Part shown: positions 33,881 to 45,596 of the stretch, piece by piece
Layout: each line of letters opens with the position of its first letter
Position numbering within the stretch: position 1 is the first letter of the stretch
Source of the DNA: Ancylostoma caninum
Taxonomy: Eukaryota; Nematoda; Chromadorea; Rhabditida; Ancylostomatidae
NCBI GenBank assembly: GCA_037903475.1
Contig: JBAJFG010000136.1
Coordinates: forward strand, 267,001-331,000
DNA length: 64,000 nucleotides
Direction: 5' to 3'
The notes under the pieces: model-generated
Told to the model about the DNA's origin: nothing
The model's input: only the letters and a program-made list of their open reading frames with translations
Databases searched by the model: none
Program-made: the position numbers and the translations under genes

Positions 33881-36800
33881 TGGATTAGTTTATGTTATAT
33901 TATTGCCTATCTACTACCATCATCATGCCTCGGATGGTACCCTGAGCTATGCTAATTACTGCAAGAAAAATGCAAGAACAAAATGCAGCCGCTTGGATTG
34001 GTGGGGAACAACAAACATGAGGTGGACTTAATTACTGCCATTTTTTCTTCAAATAACATTTTCGCCGTGGAATTTTCTTTCCTTAGGAACATTTTGCTCT
34101 TCATTGAACAAAAAGGTGTTCAATTTATCACATCCATGTCCGTTGGGTTACGCTCCACAATTTCAAGAAAGTAAGAACCGCACTGTGGTCATTCCGCGTT
34201 CTCCATGAGGCCTTTGGCGAAGGACCAGGCCCCAGCACGAGCCTTCCGTAGGGTCGGAACAAAAACGAAGCCTGCTTTGAAAAACCCAAATTTAACGAAG
34301 TCCCCCTTGGATAACGAGACATTGAGAAGAATTCAAATTGACGCGTTTTTCACGGATATCTAAGGATACTAGTATGAAGTTCTCTCAAAATACGTCGACA
34401 AGCGCATAAAAGTGTGCAGGACAAAAACGACTTTAGTTATAGGAAATATTTCTAAAGAAAAAAGTACAGAAACCAATACAGAGTTTACAGAAAACTTTCA
34501 TAAAAGTTGGTGGTAATAAATCTAGGAGGGAGAAGTGAGAATTCTGAATTCCTCTGCAAGCAATGCCACCACTGATGACATAAGTGGGAGGCAGCTTAAA
34601 TAGAACAACAGCTTTTGAATGAGTAGCAAGGAAAAAGACGACATAATACATCAAAGATCCACTGGAAGACGTGCAGAAACACGCTGGGCTGATTTGAATG
34701 GGGATGCTGCACTGATTTGAATGCAAATGAAACACGCACATTTTTGCCCAAAATTTGAAGTGAATCCGTGAAGTCTGGACTTAGTTACCTAACACAGCTT
34801 TCTTACTTTGCAAATGTTTGAAATGTCTTTTCCAAGAACTCCAAGTATTCCCTTTGTTCTTATTTCACCGAAGATTCCAAATCAATCCGTGCAGTTTCAG
34901 TAGCGCAGCAGTGCCTCGTTTCCTCCGGATAGTGGGAACCTATGAATGATCTGCTCCAATCGAACTTTTTCGTCCGCACTCGCCGTTATTGCGCAGCTGG
35001 AAGTACCAGGAGTCGTTTCCTCGAGCTTTTTTCCTCCTCGCTTTATCAACGCATTGCACATCTTGGGACCCACAAAAACCCAATTTTTTTTTTCGGGGCT
35101 CAGATTCGGATTCTGTACGGAGCCCCCTTTGATTTTTGCCCTCTTCACGAAGCCCAGCTTGCCTCCGGGACAGCCGTGCTGGGGCCTGCGAAGGACCAAT
35201 CACGGAACTCCAGTGTGCATTTTGTTGATGCTAACACTGATAGCACATTAGGAAAAGGTAGTTGTAATTTCTTACCTAGGACAGTTCACTTTGGAGCTGG
35301 TTTGTGGTTCCATTGCCAGAGGCCTTGCCGAGATTTCGGTACCATCTACCATCATTTCGCAGTTCTTACTCTTTCATATTTCTGGAGGATAGTGAAACGA
35401 ACATGAATATGGGCGAACAAATACCTTTCTCTCCAATGAAAGTGTTCTGCGACAAAAGCAAAAAAACATCTCAAGCGCCGAGTCCACTCAGAGAAAAATG
35501 AGCAGGAAAAAGTTCGATAATTATGCACTAGCCAATTATTTCTTACTAGGGAACTTTCTCATAGTTTTTGCAATAAAGTTGAAAATTATACAACAATCTG
35601 TTCAAGCATGTATAAGGGACTTCACCTTTGCCCTCCAACATTCAGACGAACGATGTCTTCCGCTTTGTACTTTCTGGGCTCCTCCTTCATTTCTAAAAAT
35701 GCTTATGATTGATGAGAAAAGAGTAATTGCAAATCTTCTCACATCTGATGCCTCTATTCTATCAAAGTTCTAAGAGTGGCGTTGTAAGTACAGCAACCTC
35801 ATTAAAACATACAATCTCAGGATTGACGTCTATAGCAAGTGTGGACTACTTATGAGGGATGTTGGAGGGGGCGTTATTTCGAAAATGTGAGACGTTCATG
35901 ATGTTTTTGCGTAGAAATGAGAATTACAGGATGAAACAGCAGTGCGTGCATATGTTAACGCGAATCGCCACTCTTCGCATTCGAAACTGATTGTCACACG
36001 CTTTGCTGCAGAGATTTCAACGAATTTCGTATGCAAAGTGCGGTCGCACACATCATTTCCGCGTAAAAATCCTATGACAAAGAGTCGCTCTACGAGCGAA
36101 TAGTCCTGCGATCACTATAGGTGAATGTGAAGTGGTCACGATCGTTGGAAATAGTAAGCACGAAAGTCTTTCTGTTTGTGTTCTTACAATGCGAATGATT
36201 TCAGAACGTCCTGCCCCAAACATACTGCATAGACAGCCTTTCCCTGTTCTATAACTGATATCCAACCCATGTGCGCATAATGTAATGCAGATTGTTGGCT
36301 GCTCTTTACCCACTCGCTGCGCAGATCGTAGGTGTGCATCACAAATTAGAAAACGGGACGATTCCGGGGTTTTGAAGAAGAGGTATCCGAAGGTTAAAGA
36401 TGAAGGCAAGTGGATTGAGAACACTGCACGACTAGATCATACATACCGTTACCCAAATGGAAGAAATTAGTGATTTGACCCGTTGCAAAGGGGAAGGGGA
36501 CATGATGACGCTAACAGTTCTTGTTTGCCTTTTTTTTGCGAAAGAGTTCAAATGCTCGTGTTTTAGCACCACTCAAGTACTTCCAATATTTGAATGTGGA
36601 TTGAAAAGATGTCTTGGTGGTTGGTGGTCACACTAAGCTCCACTCATTTTTACAGGTGTGTTTTGGCGGGCGATGTCTCCAAGCGGCAAACGCTATCCAA
36701 GAAATTAGGTCGCGTAATAGTTGGAGGGCAGATGATACGATGGTAGATCCCGATATGGCACCGCGGAAGTTCCGAATAGAATCTTTGAAATAAAACAAGA

Positions 36801-37313
36801 GTGGCGTAATTCGTTGATCATGGAATCAACCATTAGCCGTATTCCGAACTCTGCTGGGCCAGCCACGTATGGTCCAGTGGCGTATGGCGCTTGCCAAGCG
36901 CGCATCGTCCATCTCGTATGACCCTGTTTTCCGGCGTGGGCCACTACCCCTCTCCACGAGCGCGCCGTTTACCGCGTTATTTGAAACGTTGCAGGCCAGA
37001 AAAATTGAGAACTCATAACCTAGTACAGGGCATGAGAGGCGTCCTCATGCATTCCATCAGCTCTGTTAATCCAGAGAAAAAAAACTGTCTCAAAGGCGCT
37101 GCACATATGGACAGCATATCCAAAGATGCGTCAGTTTACAGAGCAAAGAGTAAGTACTGAAGAAGGGGAGCTCCCAGAGTGAAAAAGCGTGAATGACAGT
37201 AGGAAAAATAGTGGGCACGATAGGTCGTTCGTGGTTCATAGCAGTCTACCATTGATGCTGTAGTATCTTGTAAGTAGTGGTATTCCATTCACCATTGGGA
37301 CTCCTTTAACCCT
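33881..37313. other. No confidently recognised gene
   Basis: Mostly AT-rich. The stretches 34205-34300 (plus) and 35110-35210 (minus) share AGGCCCCAGCACG and similar flanks, suggesting decayed copies of one repeat in opposite orientation. A 91-codon frame at 35498-35773 and a 100-codon minus frame at 34897-35199 have no features that convince me they are genes. Confidence 0.35.
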
Positions 37314-37743
37314 TTAAAGGCAGCACTCACGGAAATTCTTACTACTAAAATGAGTCGCTTACCATGTAGCAGGCCGCTGGACAATCGCAACAGTAAGTTG
37401 AACACCGTGGATGGCCGCCTATCTGCGATGATACTGCCGTGGACACATCTGGCGTTCTGGACAATAAGGTTTCGTCGCGCCAGCGAACGTCGTTGACAGG
37501 GTGTGCGCATGTGGTTCAGTGGAGGTTCGTTTAAGGAATTCGTACCATTTGCAGGGTTTTGTGGCGGGACCCATCACGGAACACTCGTCCGCGCTGTGGA
37601 CACACATGAAATACCGCCATCATTTTCCGTGTTTTTCACGTGTTTCACGCAACTTCATCGTTGTCAATGAGTTCATCGTCTCTAAAAACCCCGATATACC
37701 GCGAAATATTCAACCTAAAAATTTCCGTGAGTGCTGCCTTTAA
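37314..37743. mobile_element. TTAA-flanked inverted-repeat MITE (family A relative)
   Basis: Ends TTAAAGGCAGCACTCACGGA at the left and exactly complementary at the right (TCCGTGAGTGCTGCCTTTAA). Arms of about 30 bp match closely; pairing beyond that is weaker than in the 5034-5504 element. The outermost TTAAAGGCAGCA is shared with that element, so both probably use the same transposase. None is encoded in the window. Confidence 0.85.
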
Positions 37744-39329
37744 ACGCTCGTATATCGATCATCTCCTTGCGCAATTTTTTAGCAAAAGAAAGAGGGGGAA
37801 ATGCTCGACAGGGAACTGTATACAGTATTCAAGTGGGTAATTAGGGAAAAGCCAATATGGAGTATAATCATCTACCCACAAGGTTATTTGCTTTTCCTCT
37901 TTTTTCGAACCCGTGAGAGAATAGTTCTATTATGTGAGCAACGTTTCTACCAATGTTAGCCTAAACAAGATTGGTAACAACACGCGTTTTGCTTCTGAAA
38001 GAGCATGTTCTGCCTTGAAGTCTGCAATGGGAAGATAGTTTCCGAACGTTTTTGCAGTACAGTGCTCAAGCGCTTAGCATTTGGCAGGTTCAGAGCGGTT
38101 GAACATTAAGTTCCAGGACCTACTGGCTGCTTCAAGTGGACACGGCAATGGTTTTAGAGAAGGGCAATAAACAAGGAACGATGAAGAAAGGTTGGATATA
38201 AATGAAAACAAAAGTAGAAGTTATTGTTAGAAAGGTTGAAAAGTCCCCATTTCTTCATTTCGTACCTGACTTTAGTATAAAAGAGCAGTGCAGAACAGTG
38301 CTTTTCCAGAAGCAAAACGCGTATTGCTACCCTTCCTGTATTAGAAACATCGGTAGAAACCTCAAATGTTAGCATTTTTAATCAAATTTTTACATCCCGG
38401 ACTTTCGGGATGATGCATAATGCATACAGAGAGTGTAGTATGCTTTGCGACTCCGCTAAATCCGTACTTAACGTGACTTTTTGAAAATTCCGTGAAACCT
38501 GGATAACTGAACCGAAATTGATGTTGCCAATCAATCAATCGGTCGTATTCATTTCCTAGTTTGGATGAGAGGTCCTGCATATGATCACTATATAGCCTAG
38601 ACTTGACACAATTAAAATGCTCTTCGTTCCTATCGATGACACATTTTTTGGACGAGAAGAAGCTTCAAAACATTAAGAAAGCCAAAATTTGTGTGGGCCG
38701 CTATTCCGACACACTGCGTGCCGAAAAGAGCATCTGCTCCTCGAATGAGGGATGAAGAAGGACCATCGAATGAGGAAAAGAGTACCTCTCTAACTAAGCT
38801 GCTGATTTTATTTTACTTTTGTAGAGGTTTGGTTCATCGAAACGATCATTTATATTTTCTAAACCATTCATAAAATGAAAGTTTGGACTTAGTTCTGGAA
38901 TTTCTTCGTAGAGATAAATGATGAAATACCCGCACAGTCATTTGCATGATTGCTAAATTTAATGTTGACTTATTTTTCCCTGCTCCTCACATAATTGAGT
39001 TATTTCCACTACTTTTTAATGACACTATTCTGGCAAGGTAGCCATAGAACTAATAGGAATACGCTAACTTTGTTATTCTCAGTACGACCTAGTCGATGGT
39101 GGCAACACCTGGGGACCTATCACATTCCCAGGGCCAGGTTGGTATGCATCGACGCTGGAGCTGGCAGGATGCCAGCAATGCCATAAGCCACTATATCACA
39201 GTTGGTGGACAGATTTTATTGCGGCGGCCGCGTCGCGGCGTCGCCTTGGGGCGCGCCAACCGTGGCTTGCATCGTTTTTAACGCTCATCATGATGGTATG
39301 AAGTTTTATCGCGATTTCCATGCCTAGCC
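37744..39329. other. No recognisable gene
   Basis: AT-rich with one GC-rich patch at 39215-39270 (GCGGCGGCCGCGTCGCGGCG). I see no exon or repeat boundary that I can support. Confidence 0.35.
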
Positions 39330-39761
39330 AAGTAAGAGAAGTCGTTTTAGCTTCGTAAAATGCTCTTCTAATTGGTTTTGCTGTCGTCGCACGTAATTCT
39401 TTCTGCTGAGGAGCTATTCAATGCGTAATTTTTCCCTGCTGACTGCGCGCAGGAAGCATAATAAAGGTAAGTTGTTTTATAAGTCTGCACTTTTATGTGT
39501 GATTACGAATCAAGATTCTGCACAATGTTTTCTGTTAAATACGCGTTGTTTTAGTGGTATTCTGAATAGTTTCCCTGTCATAGTGTGTGAATCTTTTTGT
39601 TGACGAGTTATTCTAAGTGCCATTTTTCCATGCTTCTTGCGGATTGGCTGCGTAATAAGGGTAAGTTCTTTTTACCTTGTCTGTGTTTTGTTAAGTGATA
39701 ACGAATGAAGATTTTGTGCAAGTACTCCTTTGAAAGAAGCGTTGTTTTAGTGCTTTTCTGA
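39330..39761 (+). repeat. ~195-bp tandem array, left part (split by the MULE)
   Basis: Monomers of about 195-205 bp start near 39343, 39549 and 39744. Shared landmarks are GTTTTAGTG.TATTCTGAA, TTTTTGTTGAC.AGTTATTCTA and TAATAAGGGTAAGTT. The last 9 bp (39753-39761, CTTTTCTGA) are the left copy of the MULE target duplication. The array resumes at 44260. Confidence 0.8.
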
Positions 39762-42700
39762 ACAAGATGAAAAGTCAAGTTCGATTGGTCGCTGCTACAG
39801 TATGCTTTTTTTATGCGTCAAATAAATTGTGCATTGTGAAGACTGCACAAATACGCCTAATCCGACGGAATTGACCTACATAATGGTGAGAACAGTGATC
39901 TACGGTGTTCTACGACCTCCATGAGCTGATTGTGATGATCTTGATCTACTGTGGTTAATTTTTGTTGTCTTTATGCATTTCCTTCGCAATTTTTGCAATT
40001 ATAACGCCTTGATAACGCTCTTTACAACTTTATTAGTTCCAATTAGCATAAAAATTGTACATTCACGTTATTTACGTAATTTTTACAGCGGCAAATGCAA
40101 GGAGAATGTCCAGAATGTGGCAAAAAAAAAATGGGAGAAAAAGTGTATAATCACTTTTTTTGGGGTGCATTCCTACACGAATGATCAGATCAATGGATTG
40201 AAGGAACAAAATCGGAAAAAGAACATTCTCACGGAGGCTAACATATCGTACAAGTGCGACCAATGTGATACACTGCATCCATCGAAATGGAAATTATCCG
40301 AGCATAAGAGGGAATTCCATAAAGAAGAACCACATATGCAGTGCCCAGAATGTGAAGTAAAATCAAAAGTATTTTTAAGATATATTCCACGTTCTGACGC
40401 ATGTTTACAAACCCGTTTTTGAAAATTTCTTATATGCAATTGAAATCCATTGTTTGTACAGGATCACGCAGAACTTGTACGACATGTTGATGAATTTCAT
40501 GGAAGCCATCCGGGAGAGTATTCAATTGAGAGTGCCACATTCACGGATAGGACAGGATTCGAGGCGAGTAACAGATAAAACTACAAGGCTTTAGGGCTCT
40601 ACATTAAATCAAAACTATATTTCTTTTTTATTTAAGGACTGGAAAAGAATGTTGGAGGACGAGAGCATTACCAGGTGGTCAGCGCGCTGCAAAAAAAAAC
40701 TACCAAAACCATACGACTACGTACATGAGATGTAACAGAGCACTGCCCACTCCTGGTTACTCTAAAAAAAATAGGACAAACACCAAAAAAGTTGTGCGAT
40801 ACTGCACGGCTTTCATGAAGGTGCGAAATTTTTAAGTGAATACAAATAGTTTTCACGGGGGTTGAGAAACCAGATGAAGTCAAGGTGGAGTACTGCCGTC
40901 GACACTGTGGTCACGAACAGGAACCGGCATTGCTCACGATGGATGAAGCATCCGAGGCCTACATTGTCTCCTTACTGAAGGACGGATTTAAGTACAGTCA
41001 AGTACTGACGAAGGTTGGGGACGGCTGTAAAGCCACGGACACCACTCATACCCGACTGTATTATACCACCACCAGGGATATAAGGTAAGTTTCTCATTTT
41101 CGGCTTTGTTCCATTTTGATCAGTATGAATGTTTCCGCTCCAGAACCATAGCAATACGGAATAAGGTTGATCCCGCAAGAAGACACGACGTCGATGCAGA
41201 ATCTGTGGAGATGCGCGTACGGGAGGAGAACATCGACGACGGCATACGTTTGTACACTCCTGCCACGAATGATGCTGACGAAGGATTCGTACTAGGTACT
41301 ACAATCATCTGTTTAATTATTGTTAATTCATTTTTTTCCTTATTATAGTGATCATAACTCCTATTCAAAAAACCTGGCTGGAGAAGTACGGATCGCGTGC
41401 CATATGCGTGGATGATACCTTCAACCTTACACCGTATTCTCTACGACTGGCGGATGAATGGGACATGGGTTACCGGCGGCTTACCTCCTATCCCATAGGT
41501 AAAGGCGTCAGCTTATACGCCTAGTATATTAGTAGCTCATATAGAGTTTTCCAGGATGACAGAGAAGGAAGTGTCATCTCTTTTCAAGGAGATTAAGAAT
41601 CTCATTCCAGACTTCGAGACTTCTTTCTTCATGACCGACGATACGAATTCTTTCTGGAACGGATTTCGCAGAACATTTCCGCAATCCATGGCGAAAAAGC
41701 TGCTTTGCACGTGGCATATCACTCAGTCCGTTGACCGAAATGCGAAGAAAATGAAGCAGGTGCGTCTCCAACATTTAAATTCATATTCTTTCTTTTATAT
41801 TCTCTTATTACAGAAGGAACACGCTCCCACGGTCCTTGCGAAAGTCTCCGTGCTTTGTAGAACAACAAATCCGCAACTGTTCGCCTCAAAATACACGACG
41901 TTGCTGACTTTCTTGCGAAATCTTGATGAGCAAGATCTCGTCGATTATTTCGAAAGAAATTGGTACGTAACAGTTCAGCATGCATCATCCGCAGATCTTG
42001 ATTCGTAACTTCATATTCATGTTTAGGAGTGAATGAGTGTCACAATGGGGTGCTTTCGCTCGTCACTACTCTTGTATGAACACTTCGATGCTCATCGAAC
42101 GTTTTCACCGACGACTGAAGCACGAATTCTCCGACACGAAAGCCAACATGCGGGTGGATTCGGTATTAGAGATGATAATTGCTCTGGTTCCATTTACGTA
42201 AAAGGATCGTAAAATAAAGGTATGTCCGCAAACAAGTAGGCATCGCATTTCTGTAAGTGTATATTTCAGATGGCTCGAGGACTGCGTGAAGGAAGACATC
42301 GTCTCCAGGAGCAGCATCGAGCTCATGCTCTCGCAATCCAAATATACGGCAGGAATAGAGAAGCGGTGAAAATTGTGGCGGAGGGCAGATGGACAGTTCA
42401 GGACCGTAGCGGAATGCGTTACGTGGAGCAAGACATCTGCATATGCGATGCAAAGGTATGTACTAAGCTCTCCAATAGTATACCATTCAAGGAGCATGAA
42501 AAAATTGCAGTTGAACAACCATTGTCAAGAAGATGGTTGCGGTGCATGCGCCTATGCGTTCCGTTGCGAATGTCTCTACGACTCCAAATCAGGAGTGTGC
42601 TGCGCTCACGTCCATGCAGTACTACTCTACGGCTCTGAAGGTAGGAATTTTGAATTGGAAATTCGCTAGCCAAAACATATTACCACTACGATTTCAGGAA

Positions 42701-44259
42701 GGATTCATGACGACAGCGCACAACGGACAACAGTCTCCGCTTTTGCTCCACAGACTCCTACTACATCAGATGCTTACTCAGTGGTCGACGACAGTTCCAC
42801 ACCTACATCGACCGAATTATACGTCGTTGAAAGAAGTGCACACTCTGACACTGACATGCTAGATCATAACAAGGATGCAGTTCAGCAGATCGAAGCGGTT
42901 TGTACAAGGTTTTACGTGATTTCAACACCGACGTCGTGGAAGTTGACTATTTTAGGCCATGGCAGCACTTCGGGCAGATTTGATCAGCATTTCCAGAATA
43001 GCAAACTCTGCAGTAGGGGATCAGCTCGACAAGGTGTTGTCCGTGGTCACCGGACTTGGCAAGGAAGTCGCCACAATGAAGACTACCCACTGCACAAACA
43101 GCGCAAAACGAGTCAGGTTGGCTCGCCGAGCAGATCTTCCAGCAGTGGGACGAATGCCAAATCCACCACCAATACGTCTGGCTAAAGTAGCAATACAATT
43201 AAAAATCCTGTTGAAAAGAATGTATTACAGTTCATGAATTTTCAGAGAACGACCGTGGAACCGAAACGGCAAAGAAGTCCGATCCCTTCACTCCCAGAGT
43301 ACGCGAAGAATGCTATCCATTTCTGCGCAGTATGTTTCCGAAGGGCGCCTGCGACGAACGACACGATGGACGACTGGTTGAAATGTACTTCCTGCGAAAT
43401 GTGGGCCCATGAACAGTGCACAGACGGAGAAGGATCAGCCTGCCCATACGACGAAGGGACATTCCAATGCAATGTCGTTGAGGACTAATTATTCTAAAAC
43501 TTGTATTGTTTGTACACATTCCATTTTGCTCAGATTTTCACTATTATTCAGATTATATTATGATATGATATGATATTCTAGTCACTATATAGAAGATATA
43601 TGCTGGTACTATTGACTGATAAACGTACGCCTAGTCCCCAATATTCATCACGTCATGTATTCATCCACTTAATCTTATATGTTTGTATTCTAGTCCGTGG
43701 TATTGATTGAAACGGATGTTATTTACTGGTCAACTAATATTAACAGGTCTCAGGACTCTTAACGTGTTCATTGTTTCGACGTGTTACATTTCACTTTCTA
43801 ACTAATGCGCGTTCAGCTCCTATTAATTAATAAATTGTAATAACAACCTTGATAGAACATGAGCACAAACAAAAAAAAAATGCACAAACATGTGAAAAGA
43901 AGCACAAAATAAAAAAAAAACTTTATCAAAAAACACAGTACTTGTGATTTACCTGCACTTCCTTTTCCCTAGTTCAGGGCACCACTAATGCCAAGCCAAC
44001 CACCAATGCTAAAGGGCCACAGAACCCAAACACCTATGCTACTCCTCCTAAAACCTGAAAATTGCCTTCAAAACGCGCTCGAAGTCATCAAAATCCGACA
44101 AGTGGCGCTCAAATCGGTGAAAACCACAATTTTTCATCATTGGCGTCAAATGTGGTGTATGTGGTTCACTGCACCAAACGCGCGCCAGCCGCAGTTTATT
44201 TGGGGCCTAAAAAAAGCATACTGTAGCAGCGACCAATCGAACTTAACTTTTCATCTTGT
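39762..44259 (+). mobile_element. Mutator-like element (MULE 1), complete ends
   Basis: The 4,498-bp element is bounded by terminal inverted repeats starting ACAAGATGAAAAGT and continuing with GTTCGATTGGTCGCTGCTAC. The match covers about 65 bp with few differences. It is flanked by the direct 9-bp duplication CTTTTCTGA (39753-39761 and 44260-44268). Removing the element and one duplication restores a continuous monomer of the ~195-bp array (GTGCTTTTCTGAATAGTTTGC). A 9-bp duplication is typical for the Mutator superfamily. It carries one gene, described separately. Confidence 0.92.
40095..43488 (+). pseudogene. MULE transposase: C2H2 - MULE core - SWIM - PHD (MULE 1)
   Basis: A multi-exon gene. 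Start (ATG 40095) is tentative. C2H2 finger: CDQC..H.KREFH (40257-40320). A second finger CPEC...HVDEFH forms only when the intron 40369-40461 is removed. Then CRRHCGH and RLYYTTTRDI (about 40900-41085), and the DDE core: VDDTF (first Asp), FMTDDTNSFW and LLCTWH (exon 41553-41759). RFHRRLKHEF follows near 42100, and a SWIM finger CEC..GVCCAHVHAV at about 42565-42620. A last exon (43247-43488) carries a PHD-type finger: CAVC, CTSC, WAHEQC. It is broken: an A9 run near 40691 shifts frame, one G is missing in ATGGGTTACC near 41470, ~5 residues seem absent after the first Asp, and TGA (about 42028) and TAA (about 42200) interrupt the frame. The protein would cut and join the element's ends; the PHD finger may read chromatin. 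Confidence 0.85.
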
Positions 44260-44608
44260 CTTTTCTGAATAGTTTGCTCGTCATTCTGGTAGGATCTTTT
44301 TGATGACAAGTTGTTCTACGTGCGATTTTTTCATACGGGTTGCTGATTGAGTGCTTAATAAGGGTAAGTTGATTTACCTTGTCTGTGCTTTCACATATCA
44401 TGTCGAATTAAGATTATATGCAATTTTATATTGAAACATGCATTATTTTAGTGCCATTCTGATTAGTTTTGCTGTCATTCTGCGTGGATCCTTTTGTTGA
44501 CAAGTTAGTCTAGTGCGATTTCTCCGTGCGCATTGAGTGCGTGTCGTGAGGGTAATGGTTTTACTAATAAGTCTGTACTTCAATGTCTCATTACGAGTAA
44601 TGATTCAG
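44260..44608 (+). repeat. ~195-bp tandem array, right part
   Basis: Begins with the right copy of the 9-bp target duplication (44260-44268) and continues the array interrupted at 39761. Monomer landmarks recur near 44260 and 44447 (GTGCCATTCTGATTAGTTTT). It ends against the acceptor of the DEG/ENaC exon at 44609, so the array lies in what was an intron or 5' flank of that gene. Confidence 0.75.
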
Positions 44609-45053
44609 GACAAATTGTTTCACTATACTCTCGGAAATGCAGCTATGCTCGAGGTATTCTACGAACCGTTGAACTTTGAAACGCTCACAGAACCTGAGGC
44701 CTATAGAGTAAGTTTTCAAGAGCGAATGCATTATGTACAAAAATCCATACATCTAATCCACCCATAACTGTTCAAGTCTCAGTTTCAGGTGTTTCACATA
44801 GCTCGTGACATAATAGAAACCTTTCACCTTATCAGTACAAATCAACGGAATGGACGCTTCCCTAATCAGCAACCTACTTTCAGGTCGTCAAAATGCCGAT
44901 TTTGGTGAACAACTCGGGCTTTGGTCGGGGGTATGTTTTATGACCTGCCGTGAATTTGTTTGCCTTTGATGCGAATTGCTTTACATGGTTATCATGCACC
45001 ACTGGAAGAAGTACACAACTAAGGAACACGAGGAAGTCAATCATTTTCGATAC
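44609..45053 (+). pseudogene. DEG/ENaC sodium channel, C-terminal exons, broken
   Basis: Exon 44609-44707 (33 codons, after ATTCAG and before GTAAGT) encodes the pre-TM2 extracellular end, with AMLEVFYEPLNFETLTEPEA. Exon 44884-45053 continues with ADFGEQLGLWSGV (the ADFGGQLGLWxG signature before TM2), then CREFVCL and CELLYMVIMHHWKK. The family forms trimeric amiloride-sensitive Na+ channels (degenerins in worms). One base is missing near 44890 (GTCGTCAAAATG would need another A), and an in-frame TGA lies at 44967-44969 inside TM2. The upstream exons were not found. The MULE and its host array lie immediately 5'. Confidence 0.75.
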
Positions 45054-45590
45054 TGAGGATCTGATTGGTGGTAGTCTTCAAAATGTTATATTTATAAATG
45101 CTCCTGCAAAGGATTTTACTAAATGTTTGCATCATCACACCGAGTTTTCTAGTGATTCACAGACAAACCTGAGCTATTTAACTTTATCATCACGAGTGCA
45201 ACAACTTGGATACTTCAAAGATGAGACGAAACTCAATATTTTACTAGAAATCAAATCAAGTGAGAACACATACCCAACGTCAGATCTTATTTACAGGAAA
45301 AGAAAGACGACATAGATTTATCAAACACAAAATAAGACAAATGATCCGAGTAACAAATAACATGAAGTAGCATGGAAAGTTGTCGAAGTAAATGTAAGGT
45401 AATCACAGTTCTACAGCAGTCCATAATTTGCTCATTATCGAGTCGTGTTTCACGGATTGAGGATTCTAGAAAAGGAGGCGTCTCATTACCTACTCATTAG
45501 CTGGTATCCACAAGAACGAATAAAATAAAGGGTTAAGAGCCAAAACCACTTGGAAACAGTTGATGAAAAACAAACCTTTTGATCCATACG
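45054..45590. other. Spacer, no recognised gene
   Basis: A plus-strand open frame reaches 45315, but past 45053 it has no recognised similarity and no splice support. The rest is AT-rich. Confidence 0.35.
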
Positions 45591-45596
45591 ACTCTC

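Noticed and set aside
34897..35199. 100-codon minus frame as a gene
   Set aside because: Overlapped by equally long plus frames, no domain, and related sequence near 34205-34300 suggests a decayed repeat.
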